Assembly: GCA_947372225.1 (NCBI GenBank)
Contig: CANBSV010000099.1
Location: 1-9,901, forward strand
Direction: 5' to 3'
From: Burkholderiales bacterium
Lineage (GTDB): Bacteria > Pseudomonadota > Gammaproteobacteria > Burkholderiales > Burkholderiaceae_C
DNA length: 9,901 nucleotides
The notes beneath the pieces are model-generated. The model saw nothing but the letters and a program-made list of their open reading frames with translations. It did no database searches and was not told the DNA's origin. The translations under genes and the position numbers were made by a program. This document shows positions 1 through 6,960 of the stretch, one piece after another. Positions within the stretch are counted from its first letter, which is position 1, and every line of letters starts with the position of its first letter.

Positions 1-54
1 GCGAAGGTGGTGGGACATTTGCCTGTGGACGGCTTCTTTTAGCCTGGGTCCGCT

Positions 55-1764
55 TTGATCACGAATTTGCTGGAGCTTTTCGGCCTGATCCTGATCGGCC
101 TGTGTTGGCTGGTGACCGACCACTATCTGCCGTGGCTGTGCGCTTACAACGACAGCGTGGCGGCAGTGGCGCTGTTCTGCCTGCTGGCATCCACCGTTTC
201 GCGCCTGAACTCGACGCAGCCGCGGCAGGTGCCCAAGGTTTTTTGGGCCCTGGTGGCTGTGGCCTGCATTCCTTGGCTGCAGTGGGCGTGTGGCCAGCTC
301 GCGTTTTTTGATGACGCACTGCTCGGCAGCGTCTACGTGCTGGGGCTGGCGCTGGCCGTGCTGTGCGGTTTCGAGTGGTCGCGTCGGGATGGCCCCGGCT
401 CGGCGATTCGCATGGCCACTGTCGTGTTGACGGGCGCGGCGCTCTCTGCGGTCATCGCATTGATGCAAGCGTTCGACCTGGGTTCGCTGGGTGTTTGGAC
501 TTTGCCTTTCGCCCTGGGTGGCCGAGCGGGCGCCAACCTGGCGCAACCCAACAATTTGGCCACCTTGCTGGGCCTGGGCGCGCTGGCCTTGTTGCTGTTG
601 CGCGAGCGGGACCATCTGGGAGGGGGCACCAGTGGCGCGCTGCTGTTTCTGCTGCTCTTGGGTGCTGCCACCACGCAATCGCGCACGGCCTTGCTGTTCG
701 GTCCGGCCACCGTGGCGGGCGTGTGGCTGGCGCGTCGCCGCGGTGTGCCGATGCGCACGCCCCCATGGGTGATCGCGCTGGCCGGCGCGGCACACTGGCT
801 TCTAGTGTGGGCGTGGCCGCCCATCCAACAGGCCATGCTGTTTCAAGGCACCGCGTCGCTGGCGGACCGCAGTATGGACGCCGGTCGGCTGCAGGCCTGG
901 GGCATGTTCTGGGATGCGCTGTCCACGTCGCCCTGGCTGGGCTTTGGGTGGTTGCAAACGGCCAGCGCCCAATTGGCGGCCGCCGACCGCCACGCCCCGC
1001 TGCACAGCGTTTGGCAACACGCACACAACGTCTTTCTGGAGTTGCTGCTGTGGTGCGGCTATCCGCTCGGTTTGCTGTTGTGCTCGCTGATCGTTTACTG
1101 GTTTGCAAGCCGTCTGCGGCGTGTCACGTCGATCGAGGCCGTGATCGGCATGATGATGGTGACGATCTTCGGCATCCACAGCCTGCTGGAGCTGCCACAC
1201 CACTACGCGTTTTTTCTGATTCCGGTGGGTTGGTGGTTGGGCCGGGTCGAGCACGATGTGGGCGCCGGCGCCGTGCGGGGCGCGAGCTGGCGCTGGTTGC
1301 CCCTGACGTTGAGTGTGGTCATGGTCGGGTGCCTCTTGAAGGACTACCCCAGCGTTGAAGAAAGCTTCCGACATGCGCTGTTCGAGGTTCGACGCATCGG
1401 CCCGCCTTATCCCGGCGAACTGGTGCCGGATGCTCCATTTCTGCCCAGCCTGGCTTCGACGTTGCGTTGGGTCCGAGCTCCGGCCGCGGCGGGAATGTCC
1501 GCGCAGGATCTGACCTCCCTCGAATCCAGCACGAAGCGCTTTCCGTATCCGGCCTCGATGGTGAAGCTGGCTTACGGCTGGGCGCTCAATGGGCGCTTGC
1601 CGCAGGGCGTGCAGATGTTCCAGAAGATCTACTTCATCCACGGTTTGTCCGCCTACCGGGTCGCATTGGGAGAACTGCACGAACGCGTGCAGGCGGGCGA
1701 TGCTGGGCTGGCCGCGCTCGAGGCGGCGTGCCTTGCCGAAGGGGTTCCCGCGCAGGCTCACTAA
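55..1764 (+). CDS. PglL/Wzy_C-family O-oligosaccharyltransferase (first of a tandem pair)
   Basis: Inner-membrane polytopic protein of 569 residues, a usual length for bacterial PglL-type O-oligosaccharyltransferases, which transfer lipid-linked glycans to Ser/Thr of periplasmic or pilin proteins. Seen in sequence: many hydrophobic segments; a PglL_A-like motif GRAGANLAQPNNLA at about 156-169; TQSRT at 207-211; GRLQAW at 277-282; the Wzy_C loop motif HAHN at 322-325, where the family's catalytic histidine is expected; and HSLLELPHHYAFF at 375-387, followed by a soluble, helical C-terminal tail of about 140 residues. The start is TTG: an in-frame TAG lies at 40-42, and TTG at 55 leaves a normal family N-terminus ahead of the DHYLPWL segment. 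No clear ribosome binding site is visible. It precedes a second family member by 10 bases, suggesting co-transcription. An O-antigen ligase or polymerase is the alternative, but the QPN motif and C-terminal tail favour PglL. Confidence 0.85.
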   Translation: MITNLLELFGLILIGLCWLVTDHYLPWLCAYNDSVAAVALFCLLASTVSRLNSTQPRQVPKVFWALVAVACIPWLQWACGQLAFFDDALLGSVYVLGLALAVLCGFEWSRRDGPGSAIRMATVVLTGAALSAVIALMQAFDLGSLGVWTLPFALGGRAGANLAQPNNLATLLGLGALALLLLRERDHLGGGTSGALLFLLLLGAATTQSRTALLFGPATVAGVWLARRRGVPMRTPPWVIALAGAAHWLLVWAWPPIQQAMLFQGTASLADRSMDAGRLQAWGMFWDALSTSPWLGFGWLQTASAQLAAADRHAPLHSVWQHAHNVFLELLLWCGYPLGLLLCSLIVYWFASRLRRVTSIEAVIGMMMVTIFGIHSLLELPHHYAFFLIPVGWWLGRVEHDVGAGAVRGASWRWLPLTLSVVMVGCLLKDYPSVEESFRHALFEVRRIGPPYPGELVPDAPFLPSLASTLRWVRAPAAAGMSAQDLTSLESSTKRFPYPASMVKLAYGWALNGRLPQGVQMFQKIYFIHGLSAYRVALGELHERVQAGDAGLAALEAACLAEGVPAQAH

Positions 1765-1774
1765 ACTGCGCCGC

Positions 1775-3601
1775 ATGCGAACAACTCCGGCCCACGGGCT
1801 GCTCTGGCTGGCGGCCTGTCTGGCCGTGGTCCCCGCCACCTTGCTGGCGGTGGGCCTGCCGCCCTCGGCGACGTTTCTCAATCAGGCCGCCGCACTCAGC
1901 GGCTGGGGCGTGATGGGCACGGTACTCGCCTTGGGTCTTCCTCGAGGCACTGCCGCCGGCGCACCGCTGGGGATGCCGCCTGTCAACGCGGGGCTGACGG
2001 CACTGCTCGCCGCGCTGGGTCTGCTGGCGGCGGCGTGCATCGGCTCCTGTGCCTGGAATGGCTTGCCGTTGTCGATCGCGGCGTCGAATCTGGCTTTTGT
2101 GGCTGCGGCCGCTTTGCTGCTGCTGCTGGGTGCCGCCACCACGGCGGCTGGCGCCGATGGCCCGGCGTTCCGTGCGTTGTGCATGGCGCTGCTGGTGGCG
2201 GGCTTGCTCAGCACGGTGGTCGGCGCGGTTCAGGTGCTGGCGCCCGAATGGGCCGATGGCCACTGGATTGCGCTCACCGCGCTCGAAGGGCGCGCCTCGG
2301 GCAACCTGCGCCAGCCCAATCACCTGAGCAGCCTGCTGCTGTGGTCGCTGGTGGCCGGGGTGTGGCTGGCCGAGTCGGGTGGCGCAGCCGATGGCGACGT
2401 GTTTGCGCGACCTGCACGCTGGCGCTGGCCGTTGGCCATGCTGGCGCTGGCCGCGCTGGTGTTCGGGGTGGTACTCAGTGCGTCGCGCACGGGCATGGTC
2501 GGGGTGCTGGTGCTGGCGGTGTGGGGCGCGCTCGACCGGGGTCTGTCGCGCCGCGCGCGCGCTGTGTTGCTATCCATGCCGCTGCTGTATGCCGCGTGCT
2601 GGTGGGGCCTGAGCGATTGGGCCGAGGTGAGCGGCCACGTGTTTGGTGGCGCCGAACGGCTGCGCCGCGAGTCCGACATTTCCAGCTCGCGCTTTGGCAT
2701 CTGGGCCAACACATTCACCCTGATCGCGCAGCACCCGTGGGCCGGCGTGGGCTGGGGCGAGTTCAACCTGGCGTGGTCGCTCACGCCGTTCCCACACCGG
2801 CCGGGCGCGTTCTTCGATCACACCCACAACCTGCCGTTGCAACTGGTGGTCGAGCTCGGCATCCCTTTGGGCCTGGGTGTGACCGCGCTGCTGGCGGTTG
2901 CGCTGTGGCGAGCCTGGCGGGCCACGCAGTGGGCGGCGGCGCGTGAGGGCGCAGCGCGCGGCACGCTGCTGCGGTCGGCCTGGATGATGGTGCTGCTGGT
3001 GGCCTTGCACAGCGTGCTCGAGTACCCGCTGTGGTACGCGTACTTCTTGCTGCCGGCGGCGTTTGCGTGGGGGCTGTGTCTGGGCACGGATCGGCGTGCC
3101 GACACGGTCGCAGCCCCGCCGCGCTCAGGCTGGGCGCTGATGTGCGGCTCGCTGGCGCTGACCGCCGGCGGCTTGTTTTCGGTGATCGACTACCTGCCGG
3201 TCGTGGCGATCTTCGAGCCGCGCGAGGACGCGCCTGCGCTGCCCGAGCGCATTGCCGCTGGCCAGCGCACCGTCTTCTTTGCGCACCACGCCGATTACGC
3301 CGAGGCCACCACCAACACCGCGCCGGCCGAGGTGTTGCACGGTGTTCAAGGCGCCAAGCACTTTTTGCTCGACACCCGTCTGATGATGAGCTGGGCGCGG
3401 GCCCTGGCCGATATCGGTGACATCGAGCGCGCACGCCACATCGCGCAGCGCTTGCGCGAGTTTCGCAACCCGGCGTCCGCATCATTCTTCGAGCCCTGCG
3501 ATGCCGAACCCGACGCCAGCGTGCCTGTCGACAAAGCCGGCCCGCTTCCGTTCCAGTGCACGCCGCCGGCGCGGGAGTTTGGCTACGAGGATTTCAGGTG
3601 A
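1775..3601 (+). CDS. PglL/Wzy_C-family O-oligosaccharyltransferase (second of a tandem pair)
   Basis: Polytopic membrane protein of 608 residues from the chosen ATG, which lies 10 bases after the stop of the preceding paralogue. Upstream in-frame starts would overlap that gene and place charged residues before the first helix. Seen: first membrane segment at about 8-28; EGRASGNLRQPNHLS at 171-185 (PglL_A signature); SASRT at 235-239; SRFGIW at 305-310; the catalytic-loop motif DHTHN at 348-352; HSVLEYPLWYAYFLLP at 412-427, the canonical family form; then a C-terminal soluble part with a TPR-like helical stretch (about 541-562) ending in FFEPC. Family knowledge: these enzymes attach undecaprenyl-linked glycan to secreted proteins on the periplasmic face. 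Its motifs are closer to canonical PglL than those of its upstream neighbour. The acceptor protein cannot be read from this window; a pilin or general periplasmic proteins are both possible. Confidence 0.87.
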   Translation: MRTTPAHGLLWLAACLAVVPATLLAVGLPPSATFLNQAAALSGWGVMGTVLALGLPRGTAAGAPLGMPPVNAGLTALLAALGLLAAACIGSCAWNGLPLSIAASNLAFVAAAALLLLLGAATTAAGADGPAFRALCMALLVAGLLSTVVGAVQVLAPEWADGHWIALTALEGRASGNLRQPNHLSSLLLWSLVAGVWLAESGGAADGDVFARPARWRWPLAMLALAALVFGVVLSASRTGMVGVLVLAVWGALDRGLSRRARAVLLSMPLLYAACWWGLSDWAEVSGHVFGGAERLRRESDISSSRFGIWANTFTLIAQHPWAGVGWGEFNLAWSLTPFPHRPGAFFDHTHNLPLQLVVELGIPLGLGVTALLAVALWRAWRATQWAAAREGAARGTLLRSAWMMVLLVALHSVLEYPLWYAYFLLPAAFAWGLCLGTDRRADTVAAPPRSGWALMCGSLALTAGGLFSVIDYLPVVAIFEPREDAPALPERIAAGQRTVFFAHHADYAEATTNTAPAEVLHGVQGAKHFLLDTRLMMSWARALADIGDIERARHIAQRLREFRNPASASFFEPCDAEPDASVPVDKAGPLPFQCTPPAREFGYEDFR

Positions 3602-3678
3602 CGGGTCGCCTTCATTGATCATGCCGTTGGTGGCGCCGCGCAGGGGATGGCCCCTCGCAGGAGATCTGTGCGCCAATG

Positions 3679-3704
3679 AAAAAGCCCCTGGGTTCGCCAG
3701 GGGC
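3679..3704 (-). terminator. Intrinsic terminator of the DUF5666 lipoprotein gene
   Basis: A perfect 8-bp stem (GCCCCTGG at 3684-3691 with CCAGGGGC at 3697-3704) closes a 5-base loop. Read on the minus strand it is followed by five T (the A run at 3679-3683). It lies 57 bases beyond the stop at 3761. On the plus strand there is no T run after the stem, so it serves the minus-strand gene, though the hairpin could also slow transcription coming from the glycosyltransferase pair. A second GC-rich inverted repeat (CACCGGC at 3717-3723 with GCCGGTG at 3734-3740) lies between it and the stop codon. Confidence 0.8.
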
Positions 3705-3760
3705 CTTGGTGTAGCGCACCGGCCGCAGCCGGCGCCGGTGATGGACAAACGCTCGCCGCG

Positions 3761-5155
3761 TCAGACCGGCGGATGCGCCTTGAATTCGACCTTGGTGGCG
3801 ACAAACACGCCCGCGTCGTTCAGTGCTCCCTCGATCTCGACGTAAACGCCATCGACCAGGTCCAACGCCGTACCGTGCTCGAAGTGAGCCGTCGAGGCAT
3901 CCACGGTCACACCGTTGACCTTGAAGCTCGATGCCGACGAGAAGTCGGTGATCACGCCAAAGTCCTCGAAGGTGAAGCCCGCCGCCTCGTGGCCGGTCTT
4001 GAGCTCAACCTTGGTGGCGACCAGCACGCCGTCCACCACATGGCCCTTGATCTCAACGTAACTGCCCACGGCCAGCTGACCCAGACTGCCGTGCGTGAAC
4101 ACGGCGTGGGTCACATCCACGGTGACGTCGTGGACCACGATCGTCGTGGTGGGGCCCGACGTCGTGAGGCTGCTGACCGCACCGTACAGCTCATTGCGGT
4201 CGTTGTCCTCGGCGCCGACTTGAACCTTGGTGGCCTTCAGCACGCTGCCGTCCCAGATGCCCTTGACCTTGATGACCTGGCCCGCGACGATGGTGGAGCC
4301 ACCCTCGAACGTGGCCGCAGACACGTCCACCGGCGTGCCCGACACCGTCAACAGACCGTTGACCGGCGCTGCGTCGGCGATGCCCTTGAGCTTGAGGTAG
4401 GTGTTGGCTGCCACGGGCTCGCCGTTGGCAGCACCTTCATTGACCTTGACCGAAGTGGCCGTCAGCACGCCAGCCACGGGGCCGCTGCTTGCCTTGACCT
4501 TCACACGCTTGCCTTCACCGAGGGTGCCGGTGACCGTGGCTGTGGCGTAGTTGACCGTCAAGTTGCCGACCACGAAGGTCTTGGCTGTCGTATCGAGTGT
4601 GCTCATGCGGCCCACCAGACGCACGCCGGACAGCGCGCTCTTCTTTTCGATCAGCGTGGCCAGCAGCGTGTTGTCGCTTTGCAGGACGCCGTAGACCTCG
4701 ATGGGATCTCCCACCAGCAGATCAGCGAGCGCCGCCACGCCTTCATAGATGGTGGAGGCATTGGTGGTGACCGTTTGACCCAGCAGCACCAGCGTGCCCG
4801 CCGAGGTGTCGATGGCCGTGATGGCACCGGTGGTGCCGTGGTTCAGCGACAGCCGCGTGGCCGTGCCGCGCGAGGTGGCATCGTCCGCGTCGCCGCCGAC
4901 CGTGACCATCATGCCCATGCGCAAGTCGTCGAGGCGTACCGCATTGCCGTCGTCGTCCACCGTGGTTGCTCCGACGGTGTCGAAGCGCACGCCATTGACG
5001 ATCACCGAACCAAAGCCGGTGATGGGGCCGGAGAACACCGAGGAACTCGGGGTCACCGTGCCAGACGAACTGCCGCCACCGCCGCCGCAGCCCACCACAG
5101 TGAGCGCCACCGCGAGCGCAGCGATCGGGCCAAGGGCCCAGGTTTTGACTTTCAT
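3761..5155 (-). CDS. DUF5666 repeat lipoprotein
   Basis: 464 residues. A lipoprotein signal peptide spans 1-22 (MKVKT, then a hydrophobic core ALGPIAALAVALTVV) with lipobox VVGC, Cys at 23. Gly at +2 gives no inner-membrane retention signal, so outer-membrane anchoring is likely. A Gly/Ser linker (24-39) leads into about six tandem beta-rich units starting near 43, 106, 174, 246, 317 and 392. Most show a GxI / VNGxxVD / A.F / VGxxVEIKG / G.L.ATKVE pattern; 376-383 and 449-455 are close copies of the last motif. The first unit (GPITGFGSVIVNGVRFDT, 43-60) is the classic DUF5666 signature. The domain has no assigned biochemical role and I see no catalytic motif. The start was chosen by the AGGAG site six bases upstream; an in-frame start at 5275 would add 40 hydrophilic residues and bury the signal peptide. 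It appears monocistronic, with its own leader and terminator. Confidence 0.86.
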   Translation of the reverse strand: MKVKTWALGPIAALAVALTVVGCGGGGGSSSGTVTPSSSVFSGPITGFGSVIVNGVRFDTVGATTVDDDGNAVRLDDLRMGMMVTVGGDADDATSRGTATRLSLNHGTTGAITAIDTSAGTLVLLGQTVTTNASTIYEGVAALADLLVGDPIEVYGVLQSDNTLLATLIEKKSALSGVRLVGRMSTLDTTAKTFVVGNLTVNYATATVTGTLGEGKRVKVKASSGPVAGVLTATSVKVNEGAANGEPVAANTYLKLKGIADAAPVNGLLTVSGTPVDVSAATFEGGSTIVAGQVIKVKGIWDGSVLKATKVQVGAEDNDRNELYGAVSSLTTSGPTTTIVVHDVTVDVTHAVFTHGSLGQLAVGSYVEIKGHVVDGVLVATKVELKTGHEAAGFTFEDFGVITDFSSASSFKVNGVTVDASTAHFEHGTALDLVDGVYVEIEGALNDAGVFVATKVEFKAHPPV

Positions 5156-5160
5156 GTGTT

Positions 5161-5166
5161 TCTCCT
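5161..5166 (-). promoter_or_regulatory. Ribosome binding site that fixes the lipoprotein start
   Basis: Read on the minus strand this is AGGAGA, six bases from AGGAG to the ATG ending at 5155. It is the best Shine-Dalgarno match in the window and it sets the start at the lipoprotein signal peptide rather than at the upstream in-frame ATG at 5275. Confidence 0.75.
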
Positions 5167-5173
5167 GATTGGA

Positions 5174-5216
5174 TGCGTGCTTCAGACACGCCCTTCGACC
5201 GGCACCGCGCCGGTCG
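5174..5216 (-). promoter_or_regulatory. Hairpin-rich 5' leader of the lipoprotein gene
   Basis: Two inverted repeats lie just upstream of the ribosome binding site. The outer one is a perfect 8-bp stem, CGACCGGC at 5196-5203 with GCCGGTCG at 5209-5216 and a 5-base loop. The inner one pairs GCGTG with CACGC around a short loop at about 5175-5192. On the plus strand the larger stem is followed by a T-rich stretch (5217-5231), so it could also act as a weak plus-strand terminator, but no plus-strand gene precedes it. No known riboswitch is recognised. Whether it folds or regulates is inference. Confidence 0.35.
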
Positions 5217-5675
5217 TCTTGTTGTGTTTGGGCTGGGTCAGCGCAAACGACATGCCATGTCTTCAGCGTGCTCAACGGTCAGCCCCCATCTCGCATTGAT
5301 TTACCTCGACATGCCCTGTGAAATCACCTTGTGCCAGCCCTTCCATCGCTTGCCGATCGGGTGGGGTGGCTTGGGGTATTTCGCCCAATCGGTTGGGGCA
5401 ATTCCCCCACTTGACCCGACACCCACGCCGGCGTTGCGGCGAAGCCTCGCGATGAGAAGCCGGCGGCCCGATGAGCGGCAAGGAAATGCCGCTGCGATGA
5501 CGATCCGACCCAGCATAGACGGGGCCTCCGTCGGTCAGTCTAGGAGCCAGTGATTCGCCGCCTGATGACATGTCGGCGGGCTTTTGTAACGGCGTGTTGT
5601 GCGCCGAAGGAGGGACTTACGAGCGAATCGACCGGGCCGCGAGGCCGCCAGAAGTTACCGGTAGAAACGATTTCG
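5217..5675. other. Gene-poor interval between the lipoprotein and DTW genes
   Basis: About 460 bases in which no reading frame resembles a protein I recognise or has a convincing ribosome binding site plus protein-like composition. Frames of 70-126 codons on either strand look like chance open frames of GC-rich DNA. It should contain the promoter of the lipoprotein gene. It also holds a 13-base palindrome GACATGCCATGTC (5249-5261), a near copy GACATGCCCTGTG (5308-5320) and a third core GACATGTC (5567-5574). A weak inverted repeat, CCGCC at 5558-5562 with GGCGG at 5575-5579, is followed by GCTTTT on the plus strand. Confidence 0.5.
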
Positions 5676-6422
5676 TCACGGTGCCGGCAACAACGCCAAC
5701 TCCCGCAACCGTTCGTGCGCCGCGTCATTCCACACGATGGGCAACTGGTTCTTGGCCTTCAGGTAGTGGTGGGTGAATACATCCAGATATGCCTCGAGTG
5801 TTTGCTCGGCCACGCGCTCGCCGGCCAGGCTCATGCACAAGGCCGCCACCTCGCTGGTGCAGAAGTGGTCGTTGCGCCGTGAGCGGCGCAGCTGGTATTG
5901 CGAGATCTGGTCCGGGTTCAGGCTGAGCACCGGCAGGTGGTCGAGCCAGGGGCTCTTTCGAAACATCTTGCGCGCTTCGGACCAGGTTCCGTCGAGCAGG
6001 ATGAACAGCGGGCGCCGCCCCACCGCGCCATGGTCAGGTTCGGGCAGCGTCACGGCGTCTACCACCCGTTCCGGCGCCGCATAGTCCCGCGGAAACACCA
6101 CATACGGCTGCCATTGCGGGTCGCCCAGCAGAGCGAGCAGCGCGGGGTCCGTCTCGGTGCGCGCCCAGGCAAAGGCAAAGGTGTCGGCCACCACATCGGC
6201 GATCAACCAGCCCGTGTTGCTGGGCTTGAGGGTTTCGATGTCGGCCATCAGCAGGCACACCCCTGCGCGCGTGGGCACCGACGGCCGCAGGGCGCACATG
6301 CAGTGGCTGGGCAGCAGCCGGCAACCGGCACACCGCTCTTGCTTGAACCCTCCGCGGGCCATGAACGGCTTGGCACTGCGAGCCAGTCGGGCAGCGCGCA
6401 AGCGGGATACGGCGTGGGGCAT
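5676..6422 (-). CDS. DTW-domain protein, probable tRNA-uridine aminocarboxypropyltransferase (TapT/YfiP-like)
   Basis: 248 residues, normal for the DTW family, whose studied members transfer the 3-amino-3-carboxypropyl group of S-adenosylmethionine to a tRNA uridine (acp3U) in the cytoplasm. Seen: an N-terminal CxxC...CxC cluster (Cys 31, 34, 41, 43 in RCAGCRLLPSHCMC), the presumed metal site; KPSNTGWLI at 66-74; LLDGTWSEARKMFRKSPWL at 142-160 carrying the family's D-x-T-W; and a basic QLRRSRR patch at 177-183 followed by CTSEVAAL. The chosen ATG ends at 6422. The frame stays open to 6599, but the extra 59 residues are Pro/Ser/Arg-rich and unlike the family, so I excluded them; no strong ribosome binding site helps, and ATG at residue 21 is an alternative. 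It stands alone, without an operon partner. Confidence 0.85.
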   Translation of the reverse strand: MPHAVSRLRAARLARSAKPFMARGGFKQERCAGCRLLPSHCMCALRPSVPTRAGVCLLMADIETLKPSNTGWLIADVVADTFAFAWARTETDPALLALLGDPQWQPYVVFPRDYAAPERVVDAVTLPEPDHGAVGRRPLFILLDGTWSEARKMFRKSPWLDHLPVLSLNPDQISQYQLRRSRRNDHFCTSEVAALCMSLAGERVAEQTLEAYLDVFTHHYLKAKNQLPIVWNDAAHERLRELALLPAP

Positions 6423-6553
6423 GAGCGTTCGGGCGATTTCAGAAGTTGGAGATCGGGTCGGAGCGACCCAACTGCCTCGCTGGCCAGCGCAGTGTGGTGC
6501 TGAGCGAGAAGCCGGTGGTGGGTTGGCCACCATGGGTGGCAACTGACCCAGCT

Positions 6554-6581
6554 TAAACAGTCGCCAAAAACAACCTGTCAG
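6554..6581 (-). promoter_or_regulatory. Possible sigma-70 promoter for the DTW gene
   Basis: On the minus strand CTGACA (6576-6581) and TGTTTA (6554-6559) are 16 bases apart, resembling -35 and -10 boxes. This would give a leader of about 125 bases before the start at 6422. It is a weak match, offered only because it is the best pair upstream of this gene. Confidence 0.22.
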
Positions 6582-6638
6582 GCTCGGAAAATCGGCCAAA
6601 TCCCAATCAGGGCCGGGACCACAAGGTTGTTATTTTGG

Positions 6639-6912
6639 ATGGTGTCTTCAATCAACTGTCTGACCGACGTGATGGGGTGACATCAGCGCGGCCAACAGCG
6701 ATCAGAGCATCGGGATGTCGCGGGTGGGTGAGGCCGTCAGCCAGATGGACCGCACGACGCAGCAAAACGCGGCTCTGGTGGAACAAAGTGCGGCTGCCGC
6801 GGAGAGCTTGAAAACTCAGGCGCAGCAAATGGTCCGTGCGGTCGCGGTGTTCAGCCTGAACGACGATGACGACCAAACGGCTCAAGCCATCCAGGCAGAC
6901 CAGATGGCTTGA
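6639..6912 (+). pseudogene. 3' remnant of a methyl-accepting chemotaxis protein gene, frameshifted
   Basis: From 6676 to the stop at 6910-6912 the frame reads as the C-terminal end of a proteobacterial chemoreceptor: GDISAANSDQSIG, then VGEAVSQMDRTTQQNAAL, then VEQSAAAAESLKTQAQQMV and an acidic tail. This is the last helix of the cytoplasmic signalling/methylation bundle. The homologous text continues upstream in another frame, 6642-6677, as VSSINCLTDVMG, which fits the family's usual V..I.RVTD(I/V)MG(E/D)IS. The join requires removing one G from the GGGG at 6674-6677: ATG GGT GAC would restore MGDIS, whereas the actual ATG GGG TGA stops. Nothing chemoreceptor-like is seen before about 6639, so the sensor, HAMP and most of the signalling domain are gone. 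The ATG at 6715 is therefore not a real start. Non-functional remnant, well supported; the breakpoint is approximate. Confidence 0.8.
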
Positions 6913-6921
6913 ACACTGGGC

Positions 6922-6943
6922 CGGCCTGTGGTCACACAGGCCG
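6922..6943. terminator. Hairpin between convergent genes, likely terminator
   Basis: A perfect 9-bp stem (CGGCCTGTG at 6922-6930 with CACAGGCCG at 6935-6943) with a GTCA loop lies 9 bases after the chemoreceptor stop and 17 bases beyond the stop of the convergent small gene at 6961. The T tract is poor on both strands (TTGTC after the stem on plus), so it may be a bidirectional or weak terminator, probably inherited from the chemoreceptor gene. Confidence 0.5.
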
Positions 6944-6960
6944 TTGTCACTGCCGCTGTC

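Noticed and set aside
363..1358. Long alternative frame inside the first oligosaccharyltransferase
   Set aside because: Arg/Gly/Ala-rich composition typical of a GC-skewed shadow frame; the other frame carries all the PglL motifs.
802..1881. Minus-strand open frame of about 359 codons across the end of the first transferase
   Set aside because: Gln/Arg/Pro-rich, no recognisable motifs, fully antisense to a well-supported gene.
3638..3658. Inverted repeat GCG(C)AGGGG / CCCCTCGC as a terminator for the transferase pair
   Set aside because: The stem is short and bulged and no T run follows on the plus strand; at best a weak pause site.
3773..5299. A 508-codon open frame on the plus strand opposite the lipoprotein gene
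   Set aside because: It is the mirror of a GC-rich coding region; its product is rich in His, Arg, Asp and Gly with no family pattern or signal, while the minus strand has signal peptide, repeats, ribosome binding site and terminator.
5272..5571. A 99-codon minus-strand frame upstream of the lipoprotein gene
   Set aside because: No recognisable protein features, no good ribosome binding site, and it overlaps the putative regulatory region.
6423..6599. N-terminal extension of the DTW protein to position 6599
   Set aside because: The 59 extra residues are Pro/Ser/Arg-rich and unlike the family; the ATG ending at 6422 gives a normal-length protein.
6715..6912. A separate 65-residue gene starting at ATG 6715
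   Set aside because: Its sequence is the C-terminal end of a chemoreceptor and homology continues upstream of the ATG, so it is part of a remnant.
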